Below, in pieces: positions 52,627-62,333 of a DNA stretch of 64,000 nt (positions within the stretch are counted from its first letter, which is position 1; each line of letters opens with the position of its first letter). Both the position numbers and the translations under genes were made by a program. Below the pieces are notes generated by a model that saw only the letters and a program-made list of their open reading frames with translations, did not search any database and was not told the DNA's origin. Source of the DNA: an uncultured Coriobacteriia bacterium (GTDB lineage: Bacteria; Actinomycetota; Coriobacteriia; Coriobacteriales; QAMH01); NCBI GenBank assembly GCA_959608885.1, contig CAUHSG010000008.1, positions 29,690 through 93,689 on the forward strand, in the 5' to 3' direction.

Positions 52627-53715
52627 CTACCTTTCAGTGCAGCTGATGCACGGGTCGATCGTGAGTATGACCATTGGCACGTCGGCAAGCTCGACGTTGG
52701 AAAGCGCCGCGACCATGCCGGCGATGTTCTGGCTCGTCGGGGTGCGCACGCGCATGCGGGCGAGGTTCTTCGTGCCGTTGCCCTTGGCATAGTAAAACGC
52801 CTGGCCACGCGGCTGCTCGAGAGTGGTCATCGACTGGACTCCGTCTTCGGGATTGCCCTTGACGGGCACCATGACCTCGCCATCGGGAATCTTGTCGACG
52901 AGCTCGGAGATGATGTCGATGGATTGCAGCACCTCGCGCACGCGCACGTCGCAGCGGGCGTAACAATCTCCCTCGTCCGAGAGAACGGGCTCGAAAGCCG
53001 CAAGGTCGCCGTATGCTCCGATGCCATTGAGACGCTCGTCGGTTGCGACGTTCGAAGCGCGCGCGAAGGGGCCGACCATCGAAAGCTCGAGGGCCTTCTC
53101 GGTCGAGATGTAGCCGACGCCCACCATGCGGCTCTTGACGGAAGAGTCCTCGAGCAAGGTCTTGGCGATGGCGCGATACTCGTCACGCAAACGCTCGAGT
53201 TTGATCACGATGCCGGCAAGCGTCTCGTTGCTGACCTGCTCGCGGAAACCGCCGACGTCGCAGGCGGAGAAGATGACGCGCCCGCCCGTGACCTCCTCGA
53301 AGATGTCGAGCACGGTCTCGCGCAGGCGCCATGCATGCATGAACAGCGCCTCGAAGCCAAAGCCGTCAGCAAGCAGGCCAAGCCACAGCAAGTGGCTGTG
53401 CATACGGGACAGCTCGTGAAAGATGACGCGCAGGTATGCGGCGCGGTCGGTGATCTCGATGCCCATGAGCTTCTCGACGCACTCCGAGTAGCCGAGGGAA
53501 TGGCCGAACGAGCAGATGCCGCAGATGCGCTCGGTCACGTAGACGAACTGCGTGTAATCACGCTTCTCGACGAGCTTCTCGAGACCGCGGTGCACGTAGC
53601 CGATACGCGGGATGGCATTGACGACGGTCTCGTCTTCCAGGACAAGGTCCAGGTGTACGGGCTCGGGCAGAACGGGATGCTGCGGCCCGAACGGGACGAC
53701 GGTACGCTTACTCAT
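52627..53715 (-). CDS. echE: Ech hydrogenase large subunit E ([NiFe] site)
   Basis: 362 aa from ATG 53715 (CAGGAGG upstream). Both NiFe ligand pairs are present: C65/C68 in RICGICSFGH and C356/C359 in the terminal DPCISCTER. This distinguishes a true group 4 hydrogenase from complex I NuoD, which lacks these Cys. The protein ends three residues after the last ligand, so no C-terminal maturation peptide is needed, as in other Ech enzymes. It overlaps echD by 8 bp. Confidence 0.95.
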   Translation of the reverse strand: MSKRTVVPFGPQHPVLPEPVHLDLVLEDETVVNAIPRIGYVHRGLEKLVEKRDYTQFVYVTERICGICSFGHSLGYSECVEKLMGIEITDRAAYLRVIFHELSRMHSHLLWLGLLADGFGFEALFMHAWRLRETVLDIFEEVTGGRVIFSACDVGGFREQVSNETLAGIVIKLERLRDEYRAIAKTLLEDSSVKSRMVGVGYISTEKALELSMVGPFARASNVATDERLNGIGAYGDLAAFEPVLSDEGDCYARCDVRVREVLQSIDIISELVDKIPDGEVMVPVKGNPEDGVQSMTTLEQPRGQAFYYAKGNGTKNLARMRVRTPTSQNIAGMVAALSNVELADVPMVILTIDPCISCTER

Positions 53716-54100
53716 GGTCGGCCTCCTGTTCCTTGGCGGCACGCGGGTTCATCGGGAACTTCTGCGAGACCTTGTAGAACTCACCCTGGAAGTCGAGGTT
53801 GATGCCGTAGATCTCGATGCCGAACAGGTCGTGTGTCTCGTTCTCGAAGACGAAGGCAGCCGGATACAGCTCGGTAATCGAGGGAACGGGCGCGCCATCG
53901 GGCACGTTCACGATAAGGCCCGTGATGCACCCGTCAGTTGCATCAGAAGCGATGAAGGCATAGAGGAGCTCGCAGGAGTCCTCGAGCGTCGTCGCGCAGA
54001 TCTGCACGAAACGATAGTCCTTCTGCTTGAGACCGGAAACGGTATCGAACAAGGCGTCGAGCTCGACGCTTTCGTATACGTTGGGTTGGAATCGTATCAT
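53708..54100 (-). CDS. echD: Ech hydrogenase subunit D (NuoC-like)
   Basis: 130 aa from ATG 54100, whose ribosome site GGAGG lies six bases upstream; ATG 54106 is too close to it. The NuoC signature is visible in AFVFENETHDLFGIEIYG. It links the hydrogenase module to the membrane arm. It lies between echC and echE in the canonical ABCDEF order. Confidence 0.88.
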   Translation of the reverse strand: MIRFQPNVYESVELDALFDTVSGLKQKDYRFVQICATTLEDSCELLYAFIASDATDGCITGLIVNVPDGAPVPSITELYPAAFVFENETHDLFGIEIYGINLDFQGEFYKVSQKFPMNPRAAKEQEADHE

Positions 54101-54110
54101 GCTCATCCTC

Positions 54111-54644
54111 CTACTCGACGCCCGCACCCGCAGCGCCGGGCACGTCGTCAACGTCGGCGACGGATGCATGCGCGCCCGTCGAGGCGTCCTTCTCGGAGCG
54201 GTCCTTGTCGGCCGGGCTCATCTTCATGGCCTTGGCCTTCTCGTCGAGTATTCCCACGCCTGCGATGACGGCATCGAGAATGGACTCGGGCTTGACGGCA
54301 CAACCCGGAACGTAGGCATCGACCGGAATCACGGTATCGACGCCGCCACGAATGTTGTAGCAGGTCTGGTAGACACCACCGCCGCAGGCGCAGGCGCCAC
54401 ATGCGACGACGACCTTGGGCTCGAGCATCTGGTCGTAGATTTGCTTGACGACCGGCGCGTTCTGGTCGTTGATGCCACCGGTAACGACGAAGATATCCGC
54501 ATGCTTGGGGTTGCCCGTGTTGACGACGCCGAAACGCTCGGCATCGTAGAGCGGGGTGAGAGCCGCGAGAACCTCGATGTCACAACCATTGCAGCTCGAA
54601 CCGTCGTAATGGATGATCCAAGGTGACTTTCCCACGTTCGACAT
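54111..54644 (-). CDS. echC: Ech hydrogenase small subunit C (NuoB-like)
   Basis: 177 aa from ATG 54644 (GGGAGG upstream). Proximal Fe4S4 ligands are C18/C21 (SSCNGCDIE), a Cys in ACGACACGGG and one in YVPGC. It passes electrons to the [NiFe] site in EchE. A hydrophilic C-terminal tail (about residues 145-177) rich in Lys, Asp and Ala extends past the usual fold. Confidence 0.93.
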   Translation of the reverse strand: MSNVGKSPWIIHYDGSSCNGCDIEVLAALTPLYDAERFGVVNTGNPKHADIFVVTGGINDQNAPVVKQIYDQMLEPKVVVACGACACGGGVYQTCYNIRGGVDTVIPVDAYVPGCAVKPESILDAVIAGVGILDEKAKAMKMSPADKDRSEKDASTGAHASVADVDDVPGAAGAGVE

Positions 54645-54662
54645 AGCTGGCACCTCCCAATC

Positions 54663-55547
54663 CTAGATGAAGAGCAGGTAGACGATGTTGAGCGTACCGG
54701 CGACAAGCGCCACCCACCATGCACTCTTGAGCATCGTCTCCCACTTGAAGCGAGCGAAGTTATTGTCGATCCAGATCTCGAAGAACCAGACGACGAGCGC
54801 GATGACGACAGCCACCACACCGGCGACCCAGCCACCGGCCCAGACGATGAACATGCCCGTCCAGCCAAGGAAGAGCACGGTCTCGTACCAATGCGAGAGC
54901 TCGACGAGCGCGAGCGTGCGCCCCGAGAACTCGGTCACGATGCCGCGGACGATCTCTTGATGCGCATGCTGGGCCATCGAGATGTCAAACGGCGACTTGC
55001 GCAACTTGATGGTGAGCACGTACAGGAACCCGATGAAGATGAGCGGAAGATAGCGCACGAGCGGCATCTCCGCCGAGAGCAGATCGGCGACGTAGAAGGA
55101 ACCGGTCGCCATGAACATGCCGATGGCGACGAGCAGCACCATGGGCTCGTATGACATGACCTGCACCGTCTCGCGCTCGGCGCCGAGATCGGCGTATGGG
55201 GAGCGCGACGAATAGCCGGCGAGGATGAAGAACAGCGCGCCGAGCGTCTGGATGAAGACGCAGAGCAGGAAGTTGCCTCCGGCGAAGAACACCATGCCGG
55301 ACAGCACGATGAAGACGAGGTAGAGCCACACGTAGAGGTCCTGCGCTCCGTTGACGGTGGCATCCTCCTTGGCAAGCAGCTTGCGGAAATCCCACCAGGG
55401 TTGCAGGAGCCTGGGACCAACGCGCCCCTGCATGCCGGCGGTAATCTTTCGATCGAGACCGGCGAGTATGCATCCGATGAAGGGCGCGATGACGAGGAAG
55501 GCGATTACGCCGAGGATCGACCAGATCGAGAAGCCGAAGATCTCCAT
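54663..55547 (-). CDS. echB: Ech hydrogenase membrane subunit B (NuoH-like)
   Basis: 294 aa, about eight membrane segments. NuoH-type stretches: AGLDRKITAGMQGRVGPR-LLQPWWDF near the N-terminus and SPFDISMAQHAHQEIV in the middle. It forms part of the ion path between the hydrogenase and the antiporter-like EchA. Its ATG overlaps the echA stop (TAATG). Confidence 0.94.
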   Translation of the reverse strand: MEIFGFSIWSILGVIAFLVIAPFIGCILAGLDRKITAGMQGRVGPRLLQPWWDFRKLLAKEDATVNGAQDLYVWLYLVFIVLSGMVFFAGGNFLLCVFIQTLGALFFILAGYSSRSPYADLGAERETVQVMSYEPMVLLVAIGMFMATGSFYVADLLSAEMPLVRYLPLIFIGFLYVLTIKLRKSPFDISMAQHAHQEIVRGIVTEFSGRTLALVELSHWYETVLFLGWTGMFIVWAGGWVAGVVAVVIALVVWFFEIWIDNNFARFKWETMLKSAWWVALVAGTLNIVYLLFI

Positions 55548-57760
55548 TACTGGTTCCCCCCTTCACTACCCGAGGTATCCGAATCCTGGGCGCCGGACGT
55601 GGCGTTCTGGACGAACATCTGGAGGAAGAGCGTGTCCATGAGGTCGTCCATCGACTCGATGCCCATGCTCTGCTCGAGCGCGTCTTTGTTCTGCTCCCAG
55701 TACTGGTTGTAGTACTCGTAATACTGTTGGTACGTGCTGAAGTCGATGCCGTTTTGCTCCCAAAGGCTATCCTCGTAGGACTCGCGTGCCGCCGAGATGC
55801 TCGTGAGCGTCTCGGTCTCGGCCGCGACGGACTGCATGACGAAGGCGAATGAGCTGAAGATGAGCGTGAGCGAGACGACGAGGCCGATGAGCACCATCTT
55901 CTTCTCGGCGAAGATGTCGCCCATGTACCAGTTGCGCTGCGTGGCTGCGCTCACGCCGTTAAACGAGTTGCGGAACGTGCGCGCGTTCTCGTCCACGCCG
56001 ACACCGGAGAGGTATACCGGCGCGATGCGCTTCTTCGTGTTGCCCGAGAAACCGAGGAATATGACGGCGATGACGAGCGCGATAACCGCCATGATCCATA
56101 GGTCACCCAACGGTATGGCATTCGACGAGACGCCGAACATCGCCTGCAGATACGGAGCCACGACGGACACCGAGATAAGCGGGAAGGCGATGCAGCAACC
56201 GACCGTGAGCACGGTCATGAGACCGAGGCTCGCCCACTCGCTGCGATACACGGTGAGCTCGACGTCCTGGGCGTCATTATTGGCGATGGCAAGGATCTTG
56301 CCGAGCCACTTGGCCCAGAACATGAAGGTCGCTGCCGAGCCGAAGACGAGCAGCATGAGCAGCACGACGTTCTCGGATTGTGCGAAGGACTGCAGAGCGG
56401 CCCACTTCGAGACGAGCATGCCAAACGGCGCGATGAACATGCCCATGATGCCGATCGCCATGAGACGGGCCAGGCGCGGCATACGCTGGAAGAGGTCGTC
56501 CATATCCTCGATGTTGCGGCTGCCGATGTGATGCTCTGCGGTACCGACGCACAGGAAGAGCAGCGACTTGGCGACCGCATGGAAGATGAGCAGGAAGATG
56601 GCAGCCCAGATGGCGCCGTCACTGCCAACGCCGGCGCAGGCGACGATGAGGCCGAGATTGGAGATGGTCGAATACGCGAGCACGCGCTTGGCATTCGATT
56701 GGCTGATGGCCGCGAGCGCGCAGAACAGGAAGGTCGCGATGCCGACGGTCATGACGAGGAAGCCGGGAATGGTGAAGCCCAGGCAGGGCGAGATCTTGAT
56801 GAGGAGAAAGACGCCGGCCTTGACCATCGTCGACGAGTGGAGCAAGGCAGATGTGGGCGTGGGTGCGACCATGGCGCCGAGCAACCAGCTCTGGAAGGGC
56901 ATCTGGGCCGCCTTGGTAAACGCCGCGAGCGAGAACAGCAGCAGCGGGGCATAGGTGATGACGGCCATTCCGTTAGCCGCGAGCGAAAGCGTCGTGGAAA
57001 TGAACACGTCAAGTTCCATGGTGCCGTAGAAGCTGCCAACCCACACAAGGGCGATGGAAAACGCGATGCCACCAATCAGGTTAAGCGTGATCTGCAGGAA
57101 GGAGTTGTCGATGGCTTCCTTGGTGCGTGTGTAGCCGATGAGGGCAAACGAGCAGACCGTCGTGATCTCCCATGCGCACAGTATCCAGGTGAGTGCGTTG
57201 GAGAACACGATCGCGAACATGGCGCCAAGAAAGGCGAACATGACCGAGAAGAAGATGTTACGACGATCAGAGCCATCGTTATGCGCCTCGTGTACGCGCA
57301 TGTAGCCGAGGCCGTAGACGATGATACCCGAGCCGACGATGCCGATGATGAGAGCCATGATGATCGAGAAGTTATCGATGTAGAGCTCGTTGGCGATGGT
57401 GATGTCATGCGCGACCGCGAGGTCGAGGTACGTCGCCAGGCCAAGCTGGATGATGGCGAGCACAACGGCAAGCGGCTTCTTGTAATAGACACCCTTGACG
57501 AAAATGTAGAGGCACAACGCGACCTCGATGGCGAGTGCCACGTAGTCGATGACGGTTGCCGTCACATCATCGATGACGAACAGATGCGTCTCGGGTGACA
57601 GGAACTGCACCGCGCAAAAGATGCTTCCACATGCGATGACAAGCGCGCCGATCACGGTGATGTAACTGCGCGCCCTATCGTCACGCACGAACATCAGGAT
57701 GAGGGCGACGAGCACGGGAAACAGGATGAGAAACGCAATGGTTGCGATCCCGATTTCCAT
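55547..57760 (-). CDS. echA: Ech hydrogenase membrane subunit A (NuoL/Mrp antiporter-like)
   Basis: 737 aa, first gene of the operon. Many membrane segments with the proton-antiporter core (FAFLGAMFAIVFSNALTWILCAWEITT, then MPFQSWLLGAMVAPTPTSALLHSSTMVKAG). It would translocate H+ or Na+ when ferredoxin is oxidised. A C-terminal hydrophilic tail of about 85 residues, rich in Tyr, Gln and Glu, goes beyond typical EchA. ATG 57760 follows GGAAGGGAG. Confidence 0.94.
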   Translation of the reverse strand: MEIGIATIAFLILFPVLVALILMFVRDDRARSYITVIGALVIACGSIFCAVQFLSPETHLFVIDDVTATVIDYVALAIEVALCLYIFVKGVYYKKPLAVVLAIIQLGLATYLDLAVAHDITIANELYIDNFSIIMALIIGIVGSGIIVYGLGYMRVHEAHNDGSDRRNIFFSVMFAFLGAMFAIVFSNALTWILCAWEITTVCSFALIGYTRTKEAIDNSFLQITLNLIGGIAFSIALVWVGSFYGTMELDVFISTTLSLAANGMAVITYAPLLLFSLAAFTKAAQMPFQSWLLGAMVAPTPTSALLHSSTMVKAGVFLLIKISPCLGFTIPGFLVMTVGIATFLFCALAAISQSNAKRVLAYSTISNLGLIVACAGVGSDGAIWAAIFLLIFHAVAKSLLFLCVGTAEHHIGSRNIEDMDDLFQRMPRLARLMAIGIMGMFIAPFGMLVSKWAALQSFAQSENVVLLMLLVFGSAATFMFWAKWLGKILAIANNDAQDVELTVYRSEWASLGLMTVLTVGCCIAFPLISVSVVAPYLQAMFGVSSNAIPLGDLWIMAVIALVIAVIFLGFSGNTKKRIAPVYLSGVGVDENARTFRNSFNGVSAATQRNWYMGDIFAEKKMVLIGLVVSLTLIFSSFAFVMQSVAAETETLTSISAARESYEDSLWEQNGIDFSTYQQYYEYYNQYWEQNKDALEQSMGIESMDDLMDTLFLQMFVQNATSGAQDSDTSGSEGGNQ

Positions 57761-57807
57761 CGAAACTTCTCCCTTCCGGATTCCAGGTAGGCAATCCGTT
57801 TACGCAT

Positions 57808-57822
57808 AGTAATTTAATTACT
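57808..57822. promoter_or_regulatory. AT-rich palindrome upstream of the ech operon
   Basis: AGTAATTTAATTACT has 7-bp arms around a single central base, about 48-62 bp ahead of the echA start. In the otherwise GC-rich 137-bp gap it stands out and overlaps the likely promoter region (TACTAT on the minus strand). Candidate operator; no known regulator consensus fits. Confidence 0.4.
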
Positions 57823-57897
57823 TTAGCTCAGTGGAGAGCTCTTACGAAGAGAAAGTCGGCGAGCGCGCCCAATGCCCTCCCCCGATGTCTATGCAGG

Positions 57898-58416
57898 TTA
57901 GAGAATGCCGGGGAAGCCGAGCTGGCGAAGCGCCTCGAAGAGCACGATGTTGGCAGCGTTGGAGAGATTGAGTGATACGGCATCCGGATCGGCCGGATCG
58001 CTGAGTGGCCCTTGCGTCGTCGCCGGGGAAAGCCCCTCGCGCTCGAGCATCGGAATCCGCAGACAGCGCTCGGGGTGTGCCGCGAGCACATCGGCGTCGA
58101 TGCCGATGGATTCGCGACCGAACATGAGATAGTCGCCATCCGCATACGAGGCCTCGTGATAGTACGTATCGGCATGCTTCGTGAACATCCAGGGACGCGC
58201 ATCGGGGTTTTTCTCGAGAAACTCGGCGTAGTCCTCGTAGACGACGAGGTCGATGTCGTGCCAATAGCCCATGCCGCTACGACGCACCATGCGATCATCG
58301 AGCGAGAAGCCAAGCGGGCCGATGAGATGCAGGCGCGTGTTGGTGAGCACGCAAGAGCGGCCGATGGTGCCGGTGTTGGCGGGTATCTCGGGTTGATATA
58401 GGACGACGTTGAGCAT
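57898..58416 (-). CDS. trmL: tRNA (cytidine(34)-2'-O)-methyltransferase
   Basis: 172 aa SPOUT methyltransferase that 2'-O-methylates the wobble base of certain leucine tRNAs. Motif 1 NTGTIGRSCVLT, motif 2 MFGRESIGI and motif 3 RIPMLEREGLSP to NLSNAANIVLFEALRQ match TrmL, with the trefoil knot. Starts 9 bp after sbcC, ribosome site AGGGAG. Confidence 0.93.
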   Translation of the reverse strand: MLNVVLYQPEIPANTGTIGRSCVLTNTRLHLIGPLGFSLDDRMVRRSGMGYWHDIDLVVYEDYAEFLEKNPDARPWMFTKHADTYYHEASYADGDYLMFGRESIGIDADVLAAHPERCLRIPMLEREGLSPATTQGPLSDPADPDAVSLNLSNAANIVLFEALRQLGFPGIL

Positions 58417-58425
58417 GGAAACTCC

Positions 58426-61200
58426 CTAGAGCACGAGCTCAAGCGTTGAGCCCGAGCGGGTCTTCGTAACCTGGATCTGCCGCGTGATGCGCTCCTTGAG
58501 GTCGGGGACGTGGCTCACGATGCCGATCATGCGATCATCGGAGCTGAGCTTGCCGAGCACTTCGACGGCAAGCTGGCACGTCTCCTCGTCGAGCGTGCCG
58601 AAGCCCTCGTCAACGAACATCGCGTCGATGTACATGCCACCCGCCTGCTCCATGATGACATCGGAAAGGCCAAGCGCGAGCGCGAGCGAGGCGAGAAAGG
58701 TCTCTCCGCCCGAAAGCGTCTCGGACGGACGGAGCATGCCCGTATAGCGATCGAGGACATCGATTTCGAGCCCCGCATTCGCGCGCCGGTCACGGCCGAC
58801 ATCACGATGCACGAGGCTGTACCGGCTCGCCGACATGACATGCAGCCTCTCGTTTGCCGCACTTAGCACCTGGTCGAAATATGCACCTTGCACGTAGGTC
58901 TCGAAGGCGACCTTGCCCAAGTTGCCCGCGATTCTGCCGCTTCCCAGGCGCGAGAGATAGTCGATGGAGATGAAATGCTCCTCGAGCTTCTCGATGCGTT
59001 TGGCATGGCCCTTGATGGCCTCGAGGCAATCCGTGCGCTTCGCCACGAGCGTCTGCATTGCAGCGAGGTCATCTGCCAGCAGATTGTCACGTTTTGCAAG
59101 CGAGACGCGACGGTCGCGCAGCTGTGCCACGTCGAGCTCATCACTCCCCTCCTGGGTTTCGAGCGATGCCTTGAGCTTGGCCTCCTGCTCGGCACGCTTT
59201 TTGATGAGCGTATCGGCTTCGGCACGTGCGGCCTCGAGCGTGGTCTCCATCTGCTTCAGACGACCCTTGACCTCGTCCAGCGCATCCTCGGCTGCCCTCT
59301 TGCTCGAATGGGCAAGCGACGCAAGGCGTGTTTCGAAAGACGTCGTGACTTGAGCGCACTTGACGGCGAGTTGGGAAAGGCGCGTCTGGAGATCTCGCTC
59401 CCTGTTCGCGAGCTCTTCGACGTTTGCGTTCATCTTGACAATCCGCGCATCGAGCTCCTTGAGTCGCTTGGCGTCGCGCGCGCAAGTCTCCTCGGCAACG
59501 ACGAGCGTGGCGAGCTCGTCATCGACCTGCGCGATACGCATGCGCAAGGCGGCCTTCAGGTTATCGGGAACTGCATCGAAGATCGCCTGCGCACGCTCGG
59601 AAACATCACCGCGTGCGGACTCCACATGTGCGGCAACGGCTGCGGCTTGCACGGCGACCTCGTCGCGATGCATGCGTGCCGCATCGAGCGCATTCGCAAG
59701 CTCGTCGAGCCGTGCATCGCTCGGCGCGGCGTCGCTTCGATGCGCAAGCCGTGGATGCTCGATCGCACCGCACACGGGGCATGGCTCCCCCTCTTCGAGC
59801 GCTTCGGCGAGCATGCCCGCGCGATCGGCGTTGTAGAGGCGCTGTGCTTCGAGCAACGTTGAGCTCGCATTGACAAGGACGTCCTCGCTGGCGACAAGCT
59901 CGGCCTGCTTGACCTGCAGATCGTTCTCGAGCGCGGCCAGACGCGTGCATGCGTCATCAAGCGTCGCAAACTCACCGCGAGACGCCTCGAGACGCTCGTG
60001 CAAAGCGGTATTACGCGTTTTGCGCAGTTCCACATCGGCAAGCGACGCCTGCTCTCTGGTACGCTCTTCGAGCTCCATGCGAGCACGCGTCAAGTCCGCC
60101 CCCGCGTCTTCGAGCGCGCGTTGCGTCTCGTTTCGTTCATGCTCGAGCCCGGCAAGCTTGCTGCGCTCGGACTCGAGCACATCGTAATCGCCAAGCGAAG
60201 CGGCGAGCGTATGGGCCCGTGCGCGCAACTCGTCATGTCGAGGCGTCTCGGAAACGAGCTCATCGCGCCGAGAGATGGCCGCAACGACGCGCTCGGCGTT
60301 CTCGTCGAGCCACGTGCGAGCAGCATCGGCGTTTGCCTTGGCCTTCTCGTGAGCTTCGGCCGTGCCAAGCGCAGTGTCGAGTGTGGCCAGCTCGCCGCGC
60401 AGACGCTGCTGCTCTTCCTTGAGTGCATTCACACGAGCTTCTTCGTCCTCGAGCGCCTGCCCGAGCAACCCCTCGAAGTCATGTATGTGCACGGCGCGCT
60501 CGGACAGGGCCATGAGCTCGTCGTATCGAGTTGCAAGTGCCTCATCGCGAGGACGCACGATACGCGTAATCTCGCCCTCGACGCCCCTGCGGGCATTTGC
60601 CATGTCGGCCTCGAGCGTACGCCTGCGCTCGTCGAGCACATCTTGAATGCGTGCGTACAGCTGCGTACCGAATATCTCGCGAAACAGCGCCTCGCGTTCC
60701 TTCGTCTTCGCGTTGAGCACGGCCGCAAAGTCGTTTTGCGCGATCATGACGATACGGCTGAACTGGTCGGCGTCGATACCCAGGAGCTCGATAACGGATT
60801 CCGTGACGTCGGAATCGCGCGAGGCGAGTGATATACCATCGCTCACGTTCTCGAAAGACGCCTCCGGGCGAATCTCGGTTACCCCCTCGCCGCGCTTTTT
60901 GGGACGCGACTGCGCGGGTGCGCGATACACGCGGTACTCGCGCCCAGCATGCTCGAAGAGAAGCTCGACATAGCAAAGGTCATCGGAGCTGGCATGAGCG
61001 GAACGCATGTCATGCGCGGTGCGCAACGCGTCGCTCGTGACCCCATATAGGGCGAATTTGATGGCATCGAAAATCGTGGTCTTTCCCGAGCCGGTCGGCC
61101 CGCAGATGAGGAACAGACCACGGTCGATGGCGGCGAAATCAACCGTCTCGCGCTCGGCATAGGGGCCGAAGGCTTGCATCGTGAGCATAAGGGGCTTCAT
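58426..61200 (-). CDS. sbcC: Exonuclease SbcC (Rad50-like ATPase)
   Basis: 924 aa. Walker A GPTGSGKTT at 34-42, long coiled coils with a central zinc hook CPVCG (about residue 480), and the C-terminal ABC signature LSGGETFLASLALALG with Walker B MFVDEGFGTLDEE. With SbcD it cleaves hairpins and double-strand-break ends. Its ATG overlaps the sbcD stop (ATGA). An upstream ATG in frame lies inside sbcD and is not preferred. Confidence 0.95.
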   Translation of the reverse strand: MKPLMLTMQAFGPYAERETVDFAAIDRGLFLICGPTGSGKTTIFDAIKFALYGVTSDALRTAHDMRSAHASSDDLCYVELLFEHAGREYRVYRAPAQSRPKKRGEGVTEIRPEASFENVSDGISLASRDSDVTESVIELLGIDADQFSRIVMIAQNDFAAVLNAKTKEREALFREIFGTQLYARIQDVLDERRRTLEADMANARRGVEGEITRIVRPRDEALATRYDELMALSERAVHIHDFEGLLGQALEDEEARVNALKEEQQRLRGELATLDTALGTAEAHEKAKANADAARTWLDENAERVVAAISRRDELVSETPRHDELRARAHTLAASLGDYDVLESERSKLAGLEHERNETQRALEDAGADLTRARMELEERTREQASLADVELRKTRNTALHERLEASRGEFATLDDACTRLAALENDLQVKQAELVASEDVLVNASSTLLEAQRLYNADRAGMLAEALEEGEPCPVCGAIEHPRLAHRSDAAPSDARLDELANALDAARMHRDEVAVQAAAVAAHVESARGDVSERAQAIFDAVPDNLKAALRMRIAQVDDELATLVVAEETCARDAKRLKELDARIVKMNANVEELANRERDLQTRLSQLAVKCAQVTTSFETRLASLAHSSKRAAEDALDEVKGRLKQMETTLEAARAEADTLIKKRAEQEAKLKASLETQEGSDELDVAQLRDRRVSLAKRDNLLADDLAAMQTLVAKRTDCLEAIKGHAKRIEKLEEHFISIDYLSRLGSGRIAGNLGKVAFETYVQGAYFDQVLSAANERLHVMSASRYSLVHRDVGRDRRANAGLEIDVLDRYTGMLRPSETLSGGETFLASLALALGLSDVIMEQAGGMYIDAMFVDEGFGTLDEETCQLAVEVLGKLSSDDRMIGIVSHVPDLKERITRQIQVTKTRSGSTLELVL

Positions 61201-62330
61201 CGGACGGCCTCCTCGATGCACGCGGCGACGATGGCGCGCTCGTCATCGGCGAGCTCCATGCCCGCCTGCTGCTCGTAGAATGCCGAGAAGAGCTCGAGCG
61301 GACTTGCCTTCTTCGTGCCGACGGTGCGTTCGCGTGCCCGCGACTGCGGCATGACGAGCTGCTCCCAATCGAGACGCAGGATATTGGGATACAGCGCACG
61401 CAACTTGGACATGGCATCGGGCAGGCTCTTGTCAGTGAGCGTGACGCGCATGTAATCGAGCGGGTTTCCCTCATCCGACCCCGCAAGCAGCTCCTCGTAC
61501 GAGGCGCGCAGCTCGCGCATGTCATGGAGGGGAACGAGCAGTCGCGTGCCGATTTCGACTTTACCGCCCTCGATGGTGATAATGGTCGCGCTCTTTTCGT
61601 GACGCACCTCGGAAAACGAGTACTTGAGCGAGCTTCCGCTGTAGCGGACTTGCGGACGTCCCACGTGCTGGGCACCATGCAGGTGACCGAGCGCGACGTA
61701 GTCATAGGAATCGAAGGCGGACACGTCGACGTTATCCGTCCCGCCGACGCTGACCACCTCGGAGTCGCAAGTCTCGGGTTGGGAACCGGCAGCGGTCACG
61801 AACTGATGCGCGACGAGCACGTTCACGGCATCTTCGGCAAGCTCGTCGCAGGAAAGCGCGGCACGTATCGCATCGTCATGCGAACTGATGGGATCGGCTA
61901 GATCGGGAAGTGCCATGCGCACGTCGGTCGGACGCACGAAGGGCAGCAGATGGATGCAGGCGCGTTCGCCTTCGCGCTCGATCATGAAGCAATCGATGTG
62001 CCCGTCGAAGGCCTTGGCGATGTGCAAACCCGACGAGGAAAGCAGCGCCGAGCAAAACGAAAGCTGCTGGGGCGCATCGTGATTGCCGGGAATGACGAAC
62101 ACCTCGACGTCGGCTTCGCAAAACGCCGAGAAGAGCTTCTCGCACGTCTCGAGCGCCTCGCGCGAGGGAACGGGGCGATCAAAGACATCACCGGCGATGA
62201 TGACAGCAGCGACCTGCTCTTCGCGGACAATCGTGACGAGCTGCTCGATGACGTGGATTTGCTCTTCGATCATCGACAGGCCATTGACGCGTTTGCCGAT
62301 ATGCAGGTCGGCAACATGCAGGAGCTTCAA
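61197..62330 (-). CDS. sbcD: Exonuclease SbcD (Mre11-like nuclease)
   Basis: 377 aa calcineurin-like phosphoesterase. Metal motifs in order: HVADLHIGK, IIAGDVFDR, VIPGNHDAPQQ, VLVAHQFVT, ALGHLHGAQHVG. It is the nuclease partner of SbcC, encoded directly downstream. It starts 3 bp after the FTR-like mini gene. Confidence 0.95.
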   Translation of the reverse strand: MKLLHVADLHIGKRVNGLSMIEEQIHVIEQLVTIVREEQVAAVIIAGDVFDRPVPSREALETCEKLFSAFCEADVEVFVIPGNHDAPQQLSFCSALLSSSGLHIAKAFDGHIDCFMIEREGERACIHLLPFVRPTDVRMALPDLADPISSHDDAIRAALSCDELAEDAVNVLVAHQFVTAAGSQPETCDSEVVSVGGTDNVDVSAFDSYDYVALGHLHGAQHVGRPQVRYSGSSLKYSFSEVRHEKSATIITIEGGKVEIGTRLLVPLHDMRELRASYEELLAGSDEGNPLDYMRVTLTDKSLPDAMSKLRALYPNILRLDWEQLVMPQSRARERTVGTKKASPLELFSAFYEQQAGMELADDERAIVAACIEEAVR

Positions 62331-62333
62331 GGA

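Noticed and set aside
57820..57860. tRNA-like D arm (TTTAGCTCAGTGGAGAGC) ahead of the ech operon
   Set aside because: Only the D-arm-like part is present; no anticodon stem, T arm or acceptor stem follows. It may be a remnant or chance.
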